Assembly (NCBI GenBank): GCA_047638815.1 | Contig: JBLIMR010000037.1 | Span: 1 to 27,189 of the forward strand | Direction of reading: 5' to 3' | DNA from: JAJRRH01 sp047638815 | Lineage (GTDB): Bacteria > Bacteroidota > Bacteroidia > Flavobacteriales_D > JABDKJ01 | Length of the DNA: 27,189 nucleotides | Notes under the pieces: model-generated | Database searches by the model: none | Seen by the model: only the letters and a program-made list of their open reading frames with translations | What the model was told of the DNA's origin: nothing | In this document: piece by piece, positions 1-8,249 of the stretch | Layout: every line of letters begins with the position of its first letter | Position numbering within the stretch: position 1 is the first letter of the stretch | Made by a program: the position numbers and the translations under genes

Positions 1-980
1 AACACCCCAGATAACATATCACAAGCTATATAATTGTTGGGCCACAGCTTGTAATTACTATATATTTCTTTATCTATATTTGTTGCAATTTGTTGCAATT
101 GGTCAGCCTTATTTTGCTCTTCACCTTCAGCGGAAAAAATATTGCCCGAACCAATTGTAAAGTTCACCCTTCCTTTCTTACCAGTAATACCGAGGATAAT
201 ACTTTGCTTATCCTCCCCAGGTTTCTTTATATAATCTTCTTCCTTAGTCCTCGCTATTATTTCTCTGATCTTAACAACATCACAAGGGTCATACTCATAT
301 GAAACAGATAACGTTCTAATATTTAACGGTTTTAGTGAGGACATTAAATCTTCCTCTGAACTTAATCCCAACATATTCAGCACCCCTTTTTGAGTTTTAT
401 CATCTCCATCCTTTGCCCTGCCTTCTCTTTGAGAAATCCATATCGAGGATGAGTCATTCATTACTGAACGCCTAATATATTGTGACAATTTCAATGATGA
501 ATCATATAGCTCACGTCCAACGAGATCTCTTTTTACTGTAAAGTTCTTATTCAACTTTGTAAGAGCGTTTACAGTTGGGTGTCCCAAAAGATTGTCTCCA
601 ATTGCTGTTTCTGTTGTTGTATATTCTCGCTCATGAAGCAAGACATTGAATAATGCTGAATCCAAAATAATATCTCGATGATTGGAAATGAACAGATGCT
701 CCTTATCTTTTTCAATTTTATCTAATCCGTCAATCGTAATTTCCTGAACGGTGCCATTGATGATGTTTTTCATGGCCTGATAGGCAATCTCTGATTGAAA
801 CTTATCAATAGTATCAATTGTCAATAACAAGGCATCCAATTCCTCAACCGTTTTCTCAGGATAAACGTATTCCATCACCTCTAGAAAGGGCTCATCCTTC
901 AGCAAACCCACAAGAACCTGCTTAACATGCTCATCCCTGTATGGTTCTATATCTGTGAAATCTATATTCTCCCCGATCAT
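1..980 (-). CDS. Glycerolipid-type acyltransferase, 3' end cut off by the window edge
   Basis: The minus strand is open from an ATG at 980 to the left edge, giving about 326 residues with no stop. It has the layout of the PlsB/PlsC-type acyltransferases that move acyl chains onto glycerol phosphate or related acceptors at the inner membrane. The signature is ISNHRDIILDSALFN at about residues 99-113. H101 and D107 match the catalytic His/Asp pair, but with five residues between them instead of the usual four. A second block, SQREGRAKDG near residue 180, matches the substrate-phosphate-binding EG(T/R) motif. No signal peptide or clear membrane span is visible. It is divergent from the isocitrate dehydrogenase gene, with about 290 bases between. 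The family call is firm; the exact acceptor is not known. The last part of the protein lies outside the window. Confidence 0.8.
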   Translation of the reverse strand, partial: MIGENIDFTDIEPYRDEHVKQVLVGLLKDEPFLEVMEYVYPEKTVEELDALLLTIDTIDKFQSEIAYQAMKNIINGTVQEITIDGLDKIEKDKEHLFISNHRDIILDSALFNVLLHEREYTTTETAIGDNLLGHPTVNALTKLNKNFTVKRDLVGRELYDSSLKLSQYIRRSVMNDSSSIWISQREGRAKDGDDKTQKGVLNMLGLSSEEDLMSSLKPLNIRTLSVSYEYDPCDVVKIREIIARTKEEDYIKKPGEDKQSIILGITGKKGRVNFTIGSGNIFSAEGEEQNKADQLQQIATNIDKEIYSNYKLWPNNYIACDMLSGV

Positions 981-1090
981 TCTAAATTTTAGTAATTTAA
1001 CCCTGCGCTTAACTTTCTACTTATAACTACGGAGACCTTATCAGTGTTACTGAAACCAATATTCACCAATTATCCCCGTCAAACATATAG

Positions 1091-1112
1091 ATTCAACCCA
1101 AGTAGGTCGAAT
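1091..1112 (-). other. Short inverted repeat in the leader side of the acyltransferase gene
   Basis: Read on the minus strand, ATTCGACC and GGTTGAAT form an eight-pair stem with one G-T wobble and a six-base loop (TACTTG). It lies about 110 bases upstream of the acyltransferase ATG. It could be a leader hairpin or an operator half-site pair. No U-run follows it, so it is not a standard terminator. A chance occurrence cannot be excluded. Confidence 0.22.
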
Positions 1113-1200
1113 TAAAAATGACATTTAAAAGTGTGAAGTTAGTAAAAAGTGAATAACCTAAGATTCCACGATGTTAAAAATCAGAGAAAGCCTGATCGTT

Positions 1201-1236
1201 AGCATTTTCATAATGCTGTGATTTTACTTACCTTCG
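1201..1236 (+). promoter_or_regulatory. Possible icd promoter with adjacent inverted repeat
   Basis: TACCTTCG at 1229-1236 resembles the Bacteroidota -7 element TAnnTTTG, and sits 33 bases before the icd ATG. No TTG is found at the expected -33 position, so the call is weak. Just upstream, AGCATT (1201-1206) and AATGCT (1212-1217) form a six-base perfect inverted repeat with a five-base spacer, placed where a regulator could bind over the -33 region. Confidence 0.3.
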
Positions 1237-1269
1237 CAGACCTTAAAAAAAACAAAATTAACATACAAT

Positions 1270-2490
1270 ATGAGTGGAGAAAAAATCACTATTTCTGGCG
1301 GTAATTTAAATGTGCCAAATAATCCAATTATCCCTTTCATTGAAGGAGATGGAATAGGGCCTGACATCTGGAGAGCAGCAAAGAAGGTATTTGATGCAGC
1401 CGTGGAAAAAGCCTATAGTGGTGATAGAAAAATTGAATGGAAAGAAGTTTATGCTGGCGAAAAAGCATTTGCAAAAACTGGAGAATGGTTACCTCAAGAT
1501 ACACTTGATAGTATTAGAGAATATCTAGTAGCCATCAAAGGTCCTTTAACCACTCCAGTTGGGGGTGGAATGAGATCTCTCAATGTTGCTTTAAGACAAA
1601 AACTTGATCTTTATGCTTGTGTTAGACCAGTTAGATGGTACGAAGGTGTCCCTTCCCCAGTAAAAGAGCCACAGAAAGTCGACATGGTTATTTTCAGAGA
1701 AAACACTGAAGACATTTACGCTGGAATTGAGTGGATGAATGGAACTGAAGAGAATGAAAAGGTAAAGAAATTTCTAATTGATGAAATGGGTGTTACCGGA
1801 ATTAGGTTCCCAGAATCGGTTTCATTGGGTGTTAAGCCAGTTTCTAAAGAAGGGACGGAAAGACTAGTTCGAGCAGCAATAAAGCACGCAATCGAAATGA
1901 AAAAAGACTCAGTTACTCTTGTACACAAGGGTAATATTATGAAGTTTACAGAAGGTAAATTCAAAGAATGGGGATACCAATTGGCGAAAGAGGAATTTGG
2001 TGCCGTTGATTACGAAGGAGGTCCTTGGCAAGTTATCGAAAATGACGGCCACAAAATCATCGTGAAAGATGTGATCGCGGATGCCTTCTTACAGCAAATT
2101 ATTTTAAGACCATCTCAATACGATGTTATTGCAACATTAAACCTTAATGGAGATTATATATCTGATGCTCTAGCTGCCATCGTAGGTGGTATTGGGATTG
2201 CTCCTGGTGCGAACATTAATTATACTTCTGGTGCATCTATCTTTGAAGCGACACATGGTACTGCTCCTAAATACAAAGATTTGGACAAGGTTAATCCTTC
2301 ATCTGAAATTTTATCTGGAGTGATGATGCTAGAATACCTTGGATGGCAAGAAGCTGCTGACCTTATTGTAAAAGGAATTGAAGGTGCTATCTCAAAAAGA
2401 ACAGTAACTTATGATTTCGAAAGATTAATGGATAACGCCACTTTACTTAAATGTTCGGAATTTGGTGACGCCATTATTGAGAACATGTAA
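1270..2490 (+). CDS. icd: NADP-dependent isocitrate dehydrogenase
   Basis: This cytoplasmic TCA-cycle enzyme oxidises and decarboxylates isocitrate to 2-oxoglutarate, making NADPH. The 406-residue protein aligns by eye over its whole length with the 416-residue E. coli enzyme at a constant ten-residue offset, and the C-terminal KCSEFGDAIIENM is the same. The substrate loop GGGMRSLNVALRQ contains S103, equivalent to E. coli Ser113, which binds isocitrate and is the AceK phosphorylation site. NADP-specifying residues are kept: HGTAPKY with K334/Y335, V341, and Y381/R385 in TYDFERL. The gene stands alone, with a clear terminator 22 bases after the stop. The start is well supported, because MSGEKITISGGNLNVP matches the family N-terminus and no better ATG is nearby. 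Whether it is phosphorylated in vivo cannot be seen here; no aceK is in the window. Confidence 0.97.
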   Translation: MSGEKITISGGNLNVPNNPIIPFIEGDGIGPDIWRAAKKVFDAAVEKAYSGDRKIEWKEVYAGEKAFAKTGEWLPQDTLDSIREYLVAIKGPLTTPVGGGMRSLNVALRQKLDLYACVRPVRWYEGVPSPVKEPQKVDMVIFRENTEDIYAGIEWMNGTEENEKVKKFLIDEMGVTGIRFPESVSLGVKPVSKEGTERLVRAAIKHAIEMKKDSVTLVHKGNIMKFTEGKFKEWGYQLAKEEFGAVDYEGGPWQVIENDGHKIIVKDVIADAFLQQIILRPSQYDVIATLNLNGDYISDALAAIVGGIGIAPGANINYTSGASIFEATHGTAPKYKDLDKVNPSSEILSGVMMLEYLGWQEAADLIVKGIEGAISKRTVTYDFERLMDNATLLKCSEFGDAIIENM

Positions 2491-2511
2491 GTTCATTTGA
2501 ACAAACTTAAT

Positions 2512-2546
2512 AGCCCTTAGTGATCATTTTCATTAAGGGCTTTTTT
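2512..2546 (+). terminator. Rho-independent terminator after icd
   Basis: AGCCCTTA (2512-2519) and TAAGGGCT (2534-2541) form an eight-base perfect stem around a 14-base loop, followed by a T-run to 2546. It begins 22 bases after the icd stop codon. Confidence 0.9.
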
Positions 2547-2621
2547 ATGATCCCGAGGCTTAAAATCCTAAATCTGCGTATATTAACCGATTGACGAAAT
2601 AATTAAGAGATCAATTAATTC

Positions 2622-4805
2622 ATGGACATCCTCCTAGTTACACCCCCATTCACCCAGCTTAATACTCCTTATCCGGGGACAGCCTATCTCAAAGGGTTCC
2701 TTAACACCAAGGATATATCGTCCTTCCAAATGGACCTGGGTATTGAGGTCATTATCGAATTATTCTCCAAAGATGGTTTAACCAAGTTATTTGACAGAGC
2801 CAAAGGACTTAATCGTGTAAAAACTGAAAACGCACGTAGAATATTTGCTCTACGAAAGGAGTATATCCACACCATAGACGCTACAGTACGATTTCTACAA
2901 GGGAAGAATCATTCTCTTGCTCGTCAAATTTGCAGTGAATCCTTACTGCCTCAAGCCTCTCGATTTGAGTCAATCGATGATATGGAATGGGCTTTTGGTG
3001 AAATGGGCCTCCAAGATAAAGCAAAGCACCTGGCAACGATGTATCTTGAAGATATTTCTGATTTCATTGTGGAATGTGTCGATGAGAATTTTGGATTCAG
3101 CAGATATGCGGAACGAATAGGCATGAGCGCCAATTCCTTTGATGATCTCCAATCAAAATTACTAGGGTCAAAAACATTCATTGACGAAATAAGTTTAAAA
3201 ATATTTCTTACTCGAATAAAAAACACTACACCTAAATTAGTTTGTTTTTCAGTGCCTTTTCCAGGCAATTTATATTCTGCCTTTCGTTGTGCACAGCTCC
3301 TAAAAGAAAAATTTCCTGAAATTAAAACTGCAATGGGTGGTGGATTTCCAAATACGGAACTGCGCTCAATTAAAGACGAAAGAGTCTTTGAATATTTCGA
3401 TTTTATCTCTCTTGATGATGGTGAGTTACCGATAGAACTGATACACCAAAAAGTTGTTCTCGGTAATTCTGATCAAACCCTCAAAAGAACTTTTCAGTTG
3501 GAAGATGGTAAAGTAACATATTCCAACGATGCGAGTTCCTCTGACTACAAACAGTCGGAAATCGGAACCCCAGATTACTCAGATTTACTTCTGGATAAGT
3601 ACATTTCCGTCATCGAAATTGCCAATCCTATGCATAGCTTTTGGAGTGATGGTCGTTGGAATAAGTTAACCATGGCACATGGATGTTATTGGGGCAAATG
3701 CACCTTCTGTGATATTTCTTTAGACTATATAAAACTCTATGAACCGATTGCTGCAAAAATGTTGGTTGATAGAATGGAGGAAATCATTAAACAGACTGGT
3801 GAAAATGGATTTCATTTCGTTGATGAGGCTGCACCTCCTGCTCTTATGAAGGAAGTTGCAATGGAGATTATAAGACGAAGTCTTACGGTTAGCTGGTGGA
3901 CCAACATCCGCTTTGAAAAGAGCTTCACCAAAGATCTATGTAAACTTTTGGATGCTTCTGGATGCATAGCTATTTCGGGTGGACTTGAAGTTGCTAGTGA
4001 TCGATTACTTAAGCTTATCGACAAAGGAGTCACAGTGGAACAAGTGGCACAAGTTTGTCGGAATTTCACGGAGACGGGGATCATGGTTCATGCCTATCTC
4101 ATGTATGGCTACCCTACTCAAACCGTTCAAGAAACGATCGATAGTCTAGAAATGGTAAGGCAAATGTTTGAACTTGGAATTATGCAATCTGGATTTTGGC
4201 ATCAATTTGCATTAACAGCTCATAGTCCAATTGGCATGAATCCAGATGCATATGGTGTAATGCCAGATCAAAACGAAATAACATTTGCAAACAACGACAT
4301 TCAATTTCAGGACAAAACAGGTATCGATCATGAACAGTTTAGTGCTGGATTGAAGAAGTCTATTTACAACTTCATGCATGGCGTTGGTTATGAAATCCCC
4401 ACAGATGAATGGTTCGATTTCTCTGTCCCCCAAACAATCATTTCACCAAATTTCATTGAAAGCTCTCTGACTAAAAAATATTCTTCGATTAAATCTAACT
4501 CAAAGATTTTGTGGTTAGGTGATTCTGGTGATATTGCATTCTATTCCAAAACGAAAAAAAACAAGGAAATTGAATTTGTCCGATTAACATTTCATCTCAA
4601 ATTGGAAGTGCTAGAATTAACACTAAGGAGAGATGCAGGTCTATGGCTAAATAAGATACTTGGGGAAATTTCCTTGTGTAAAAATGGTGCTGTACCATTG
4701 AGACAAATCATCACAGATTATGAAAATAAATTTGGTGATTTCCAAAGTTTTTGGGAGTCCCAAGAATTGTTAGAGTTACAGAATTCAGGGTTGTTGCTTG
4801 TTTAA
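2622..4805 (+). CDS. Orphan radical SAM protein with B12-binding-like N-terminal domain
   Basis: This 727-residue protein has three parts. Residues 1-300 look like the Rossmann-type domain that precedes radical SAM cores of the COG1032 type: MDILLVTPPF at the start, then VPFPGN near 210 and AMGGGFPNTELRS near 240. The cobalamin ligand motif DxHxxG is not visible, so B12 binding is doubtful. The radical SAM core starts at HGCYWGKCTFCD. C355, C360 and C363 would bind the 4Fe-4S cluster, in a Cx4Cx2C spacing instead of the usual Cx3Cx2C. Residues from about 560 to 727 form a C-terminal region I do not recognise. No signal peptide is present, so it is probably cytoplasmic. Neighbouring genes (icd upstream behind a terminator, DUF2853 convergent) give no substrate hint, and no precursor peptide was found beside it. 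Class is certain; the reaction is unknown. Confidence 0.85.
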   Translation: MDILLVTPPFTQLNTPYPGTAYLKGFLNTKDISSFQMDLGIEVIIELFSKDGLTKLFDRAKGLNRVKTENARRIFALRKEYIHTIDATVRFLQGKNHSLARQICSESLLPQASRFESIDDMEWAFGEMGLQDKAKHLATMYLEDISDFIVECVDENFGFSRYAERIGMSANSFDDLQSKLLGSKTFIDEISLKIFLTRIKNTTPKLVCFSVPFPGNLYSAFRCAQLLKEKFPEIKTAMGGGFPNTELRSIKDERVFEYFDFISLDDGELPIELIHQKVVLGNSDQTLKRTFQLEDGKVTYSNDASSSDYKQSEIGTPDYSDLLLDKYISVIEIANPMHSFWSDGRWNKLTMAHGCYWGKCTFCDISLDYIKLYEPIAAKMLVDRMEEIIKQTGENGFHFVDEAAPPALMKEVAMEIIRRSLTVSWWTNIRFEKSFTKDLCKLLDASGCIAISGGLEVASDRLLKLIDKGVTVEQVAQVCRNFTETGIMVHAYLMYGYPTQTVQETIDSLEMVRQMFELGIMQSGFWHQFALTAHSPIGMNPDAYGVMPDQNEITFANNDIQFQDKTGIDHEQFSAGLKKSIYNFMHGVGYEIPTDEWFDFSVPQTIISPNFIESSLTKKYSSIKSNSKILWLGDSGDIAFYSKTKKNKEIEFVRLTFHLKLEVLELTLRRDAGLWLNKILGEISLCKNGAVPLRQIITDYENKFGDFQSFWESQELLELQNSGLLLV

Positions 4806-4826
4806 TTTTTGAAACCTCCATTTTAC

Positions 4827-4850
4827 AAACCACCTGATCTTGGTTTTTCT
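4827..4850 (+). terminator. Weak terminator after the radical SAM gene
   Basis: AAACCA (4827-4832) and TGGTTT (4841-4846) form a short six-base stem with an eight-base loop, followed by TTTTTCTTTT. The stem is short and AT-rich, so efficiency is uncertain. Confidence 0.4.
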
Positions 4851-4911
4851 TTTGGTAAATTCCCGAAGTTTTTGATGTATTTAATGAATATTAAGAGAAA
4901 ATGTTGACGCT

Positions 4912-4943
4912 AAAAAAGGCAATTCCAAAAATTTGGAATTACC
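4912..4943 (-). terminator. Rho-independent terminator after the DUF2853 gene
   Basis: On the minus strand GGTAATTCCAAA pairs with TTTGGAATTGCC (12 pairs including one T-G wobble, two-base centre that probably opens to four), followed by six Ts. It begins 23 bases past the DUF2853 stop. The hairpin is symmetrical and could also slow transcripts arriving from the radical SAM gene. Confidence 0.8.
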
Positions 4944-4965
4944 TTCATGAAAATTTATTTGAATA

Positions 4966-5301
4966 TTATTTACCCAAAGCTTTTTGTACCATATAATAAA
5001 AAGCAACTCTGTTTTTCATTTTGATACCTTTCATTTTTCCTGCAACATCAGCAACCGCTTTTGCTCCTTTTTCTTTATTGTAAACACCCAATTTCTTTAC
5101 TGCGAAATTAGTTCTTACTGTTTCCATTTCCGATTTATCGGTTCCAGATACAAGCATTGCGTCTCTATTATTAACAATTAGTTTCATCCTTCCCACTAGG
5201 TCATCTAGAAGTTCATTGTCAATTGTGTTTATTCCAGAGTCTTTCAATTGAGACTCAGCTGTACTTTTAAGCTTTGCTAATTTTTCGGTTAATTCGCTCA
5301 T
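4966..5301 (-). CDS. DUF2853 family protein
   Basis: This 111-residue soluble protein matches the DUF2853 family by its pattern: a helical N-terminal third, then RDAMLVSGTDKSEMETVR and NFAVKKLGV in the middle, and a basic C-terminus with NRVAFYYMVQKALGK. The family is widespread in Bacteroidota and Proteobacteria and has no known biochemical role. Length is normal for the family. There is no signal peptide or membrane span. The gene is monocistronic by context: its own terminator lies downstream and 163 bases separate it from the gene upstream on the same strand. The ATG at 5301 is followed by the family-like MSELTEKLAKLK, so the start is probably right. Confidence 0.85.
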   Translation of the reverse strand: MSELTEKLAKLKSTAESQLKDSGINTIDNELLDDLVGRMKLIVNNRDAMLVSGTDKSEMETVRTNFAVKKLGVYNKEKGAKAVADVAGKMKGIKMKNRVAFYYMVQKALGK

Positions 5302-5464
5302 GTTATGTTTATTCTAAATGCTTATGTATATATGTTTTATAAAAAAAACAAGAAATTAATTAATCGTATTTATCTAACACAATATATATAGTAATCAGCT
5401 ACAAATCATCTCTTTAGGGTTGATATTTTCAACAATTCATGAGGAATATTATATTTTTTCTGTA

Positions 5465-7864
5465 TCAATCATTCACCTGCTCAAATGCCAATTGCTTTGC
5501 ATCTTCCATTGAGATTCTTTCCCCTTGATAGTAGGCCACTACAAAGGCATCGGAAATTCCCAAATGAATGATTTCCAATTTTCTTAGCTTAGCCGATTCA
5601 TAAGAATTAAATCGGCCGCTGGAATAATTAAGTAATTTATTAGCGGTTCTTTGACTGTAGATGGGTTGAATATTTCTTAAACCTATACTCGAAACTTCAC
5701 GTGAATACACGCCTATTTGAACAGTGTAAAAAAGGTCTTCAATTTCTGTGACTTCAGCACTTCCTAGTGCATCTGGAGGATAATTCGATTTCGATCCATC
5801 AAGATAATCTTCTATTTCCTCATCATCTAATCCCAAATAATCAAGAATTTCAAACAACTCATTTCGCTCATCATCAGGAACTATCATGTAAGAATTAGGA
5901 TCCATTCGGTTTGAAAATGCATTTTTTATCAGAAAAATATCTGCATTTTCATCAAAATCATAAACCATATCCGGATCGTTTTTCATCAAACTAATTATGG
6001 AATCCTTAGGAATATAAAATCTCACATCACTCTTGATATCTATCGATCCCTTAAATTCACGATTTTTCATAATATCTGTCATGTGATTCATCGATTCATC
6101 AGAAGAGTATTGAGTTGATATACTATCTTCGTCTGTACCATTATACATGGTGATTTTTTGCCCAATAATATTTCCATATTTATCATATAGATGAACATGA
6201 TGAATCTCTTGAAATAAATGAAAATATTCCTCCTGCTCTGGCACTACAAATTCTTTAACATATGGTGCAAACTCTTCAGTTTCGACTGTCATTGTATAAG
6301 TCTTACCATGACCAACAAGCAATAAATAATCACCCACCAATGTATCAGTCTCATGACTTATTCTCTCTTTCGTACCTTTTAATGTTAAAGTAATTTTAGA
6401 TTTTGCCGGAACCATCTCCCCTCCCTTCATTACTAAACCCATAAGCTCAGCAAGAGGGTCTCTTTCATCGGAGAAAGTTATTCTGTATAGATCCATGCCT
6501 CCTTTGCCTTCCAAGTTATTCGATGAATAATAACCTCTATTATATCTATTCGTCATCGTAAAATATAATTCATCTGCAGGGGTATTCACGGGAAATCCCA
6601 TGTTTGCTGCTTCAGAGCACGATCCATCAAACATTTTAGTTCTGAAAATATCATACCCTCCCATACTAGAATGTCCTTTAGAGGAAAAATAAAGTGTTTC
6701 TCCATTGGGATCTAAATATGGTGCATCTTCATCAAATGGCGTATTTACATTTGGACCCAAATTTCTTGGTTTAGACCACTCCTCATCAGAAATTTTATCA
6801 CTAACGTATATATCGAAACCCCCAAATCCTCCAAGTCGATCGCTAACAATAAATAACTTTTGCCGATCATAAGAGAAAAAGATAGAAGGTTCATAAACAT
6901 CAGAATTAATATTTAAGCCCATTTTCTGGGCTACGGCATTCTTCTCACTTTCTTCATTAATATCTATTGACCATATATCGACATCCCTGTGAAAATATAA
7001 AATATCATTATTCTGATCAAGCTGTAAACTTCTATCATTTTTTACACTATTAACCGCATCGTTCATACGATGAACATTTGTGTAGTTGAAATCCGTTACT
7101 AAATTGAAATAAGAACCTTGATTTTTACCTCCAAGAAGTTTTTTATCCTCAAATAAACTGCCTTTTTCAAGTTCGGCAGAGTAAATATCTTCAATATATC
7201 CTACTTCCTTTTCTCTTTGTCCTCCTTTAGTATCGGGTCTCCTAGACGTGAAAATCAGTCTTTTTTCATCTTGTGAAACCACGCCCCGATATTCTGGGTA
7301 CTTGGTGTTTATTGAATCCCCCAAACCTTCCATAACAACATTTCTTGGATTATGCACAGCTATTCTACCAAATCGACAATTATCTAATTCTCGATTTGCA
7401 ACATCTAACATTCCTTCAAGAGCATCAGGCAGGATACCCGTTGCAATATTAACTTGATCAATAAATTCTGAATACAACTCTTCAGCTAAATCCCATTTGT
7501 ATTCCAGATGGTACATTTTTGCCAACATGTAATACACGTGTTGATGCTCATAATATGCCATTTGCTGAGGCGTTGCCCTTTCTAAATATGCCTCTAAAAA
7601 AGATGTCGATTCGCGCTTTCTGTCAGACATGTTGTACAAAACCATTCCCATATAGTAGTTATACAATGGATTTTCCTTCTGTGTATTCTCGGCTCGTAGT
7701 GAAAAATACTCCAGTGCTTCTTCATACATTTCTCTTCCCAAGAAATGCTCCCCTTTGGTTTGAAGCTTACTTTCACTTTGGGCCGACAAATACGTTGAGG
7801 CGAATGATAGAATTATAAGCGCAAGCCCTATTTTGATTTTGCAAATCATTGGTTTGTATAACAT
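5465..7864 (-). CDS. TPR and PD40 envelope protein with C-terminal SPOR-like domain (PorE-like)
   Basis: The 799-residue product begins with a Sec signal peptide (hydrophobic LALIILSFASTYLSAQ, cleavage near residue 29). Residues 30-170 look like TPR helices. Residues 190-470 hold repeated PD40/WD40-like blades, such as KRLIFTSRRPD, KLFIVSDRLGGFGGFDIY and ETLYFSSKGHSSMGGYDIF. Residues 475-540 resemble a small beta-sandwich of the carboxypeptidase-regulatory type. The end, from about 712, is SPOR-like (FYTVQIGVYSREVSS, then SGRFNSYESAKLRKLEI). Proteins with TPR plus PD40 in Bacteroidota, for example PorE, usually end in an OmpA peptidoglycan-binding domain. Here a SPOR-like domain, which in known families binds denuded peptidoglycan, takes that place. 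A role in anchoring an envelope complex is inferred. ATG codons at residues 1 and 6 could both serve as start. Gene is alone on its strand. Confidence 0.75.
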   Translation of the reverse strand: MLYKPMICKIKIGLALIILSFASTYLSAQSESKLQTKGEHFLGREMYEEALEYFSLRAENTQKENPLYNYYMGMVLYNMSDRKRESTSFLEAYLERATPQQMAYYEHQHVYYMLAKMYHLEYKWDLAEELYSEFIDQVNIATGILPDALEGMLDVANRELDNCRFGRIAVHNPRNVVMEGLGDSINTKYPEYRGVVSQDEKRLIFTSRRPDTKGGQREKEVGYIEDIYSAELEKGSLFEDKKLLGGKNQGSYFNLVTDFNYTNVHRMNDAVNSVKNDRSLQLDQNNDILYFHRDVDIWSIDINEESEKNAVAQKMGLNINSDVYEPSIFFSYDRQKLFIVSDRLGGFGGFDIYVSDKISDEEWSKPRNLGPNVNTPFDEDAPYLDPNGETLYFSSKGHSSMGGYDIFRTKMFDGSCSEAANMGFPVNTPADELYFTMTNRYNRGYYSSNNLEGKGGMDLYRITFSDERDPLAELMGLVMKGGEMVPAKSKITLTLKGTKERISHETDTLVGDYLLLVGHGKTYTMTVETEEFAPYVKEFVVPEQEEYFHLFQEIHHVHLYDKYGNIIGQKITMYNGTDEDSISTQYSSDESMNHMTDIMKNREFKGSIDIKSDVRFYIPKDSIISLMKNDPDMVYDFDENADIFLIKNAFSNRMDPNSYMIVPDDERNELFEILDYLGLDDEEIEDYLDGSKSNYPPDALGSAEVTEIEDLFYTVQIGVYSREVSSIGLRNIQPIYSQRTANKLLNYSSGRFNSYESAKLRKLEIIHLGISDAFVVAYYQGERISMEDAKQLAFEQVND

Positions 7865-7881
7865 TAATAGTTCTTATACGA

Positions 7882-7910
7882 TAAAAATAGATTAAAGTTC
7901 AGCTTCTCAA
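7882..7910 (-). promoter_or_regulatory. Putative promoter for the TPR/PD40/SPOR gene
   Basis: On the minus strand TTG (7910-7908) is followed after 18 bases by TATTTTTA (7889-7882), close to the Bacteroidota pattern TTG-N17-23-TAnnTTTG except for the final base. The -7 box ends 17 bases before the annotated ATG, which leaves a short leader, or a more comfortable one if the second ATG (7849) is used. Confidence 0.4.
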
Positions 7911-8178
7911 TCGTAGTATATAATGTGATTTCCAATGGCATTTGTTAATTCACAGGATAACAGCTATTTCTTGCTCGAACTATTCCTAAATAAACAACTC
8001 AAAAAGATGTTTTTAATGAACAATTTCTGACTAACATTCTTCTTTTTGGGAAATAAAGGAAGAAAATTACTAAAAATATAATCTACACAAACTACTCATT
8101 GCCTCAACATTACAGGATTGCTCACCTTTTGTCCCCTCCGAATTGGGAATTGAGAACCTTTTGTCCAACCCATTTTTT
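7911..8178. other. Non-coding stretch between divergent units
   Basis: No credible gene was found between the two promoters. The only structure noted is an exact ten-base direct repeat, CCTTTTGTCC, at 8125-8134 and 8157-8166, with the spacing of about three helical turns (32 bases start to start). It lies just upstream of the promoter at 8179-8207, so it could be a pair of regulator half-sites, but nothing else supports this. Confidence 0.35.
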
Positions 8179-8207
8179 TTGATCCGCTGAATACCGCCAT
8201 ACGTTTG
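8179..8207 (+). promoter_or_regulatory. Near-consensus Bacteroidota promoter ahead of the decayed locus
   Basis: TTG at 8179-8181 is followed after exactly 18 bases by TACGTTTG at 8200-8207, a full match to TTG-N17-23-TAnnTTTG. The lipoprotein ATG is 43 bases downstream. This is the best promoter match found in the window. Confidence 0.6.
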
Positions 8208-8249
8208 TTCTGACAAAATAATTCAATCACGTCATAAACAATATAACTC

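Noticed and set aside
81..100. Exact tandem copy of the ten-base unit TGTTGCAATT.
   Set aside because: It lies inside the acyltransferase gene and the protein reads normally on both sides, so it is not a recent frameshifting duplication.
4806..5464. Possible RiPP precursor gene near the radical SAM gene.
   Set aside because: The only small gene nearby is DUF2853, which is a known soluble family on the opposite strand; no short leader-core-like ORF was found.
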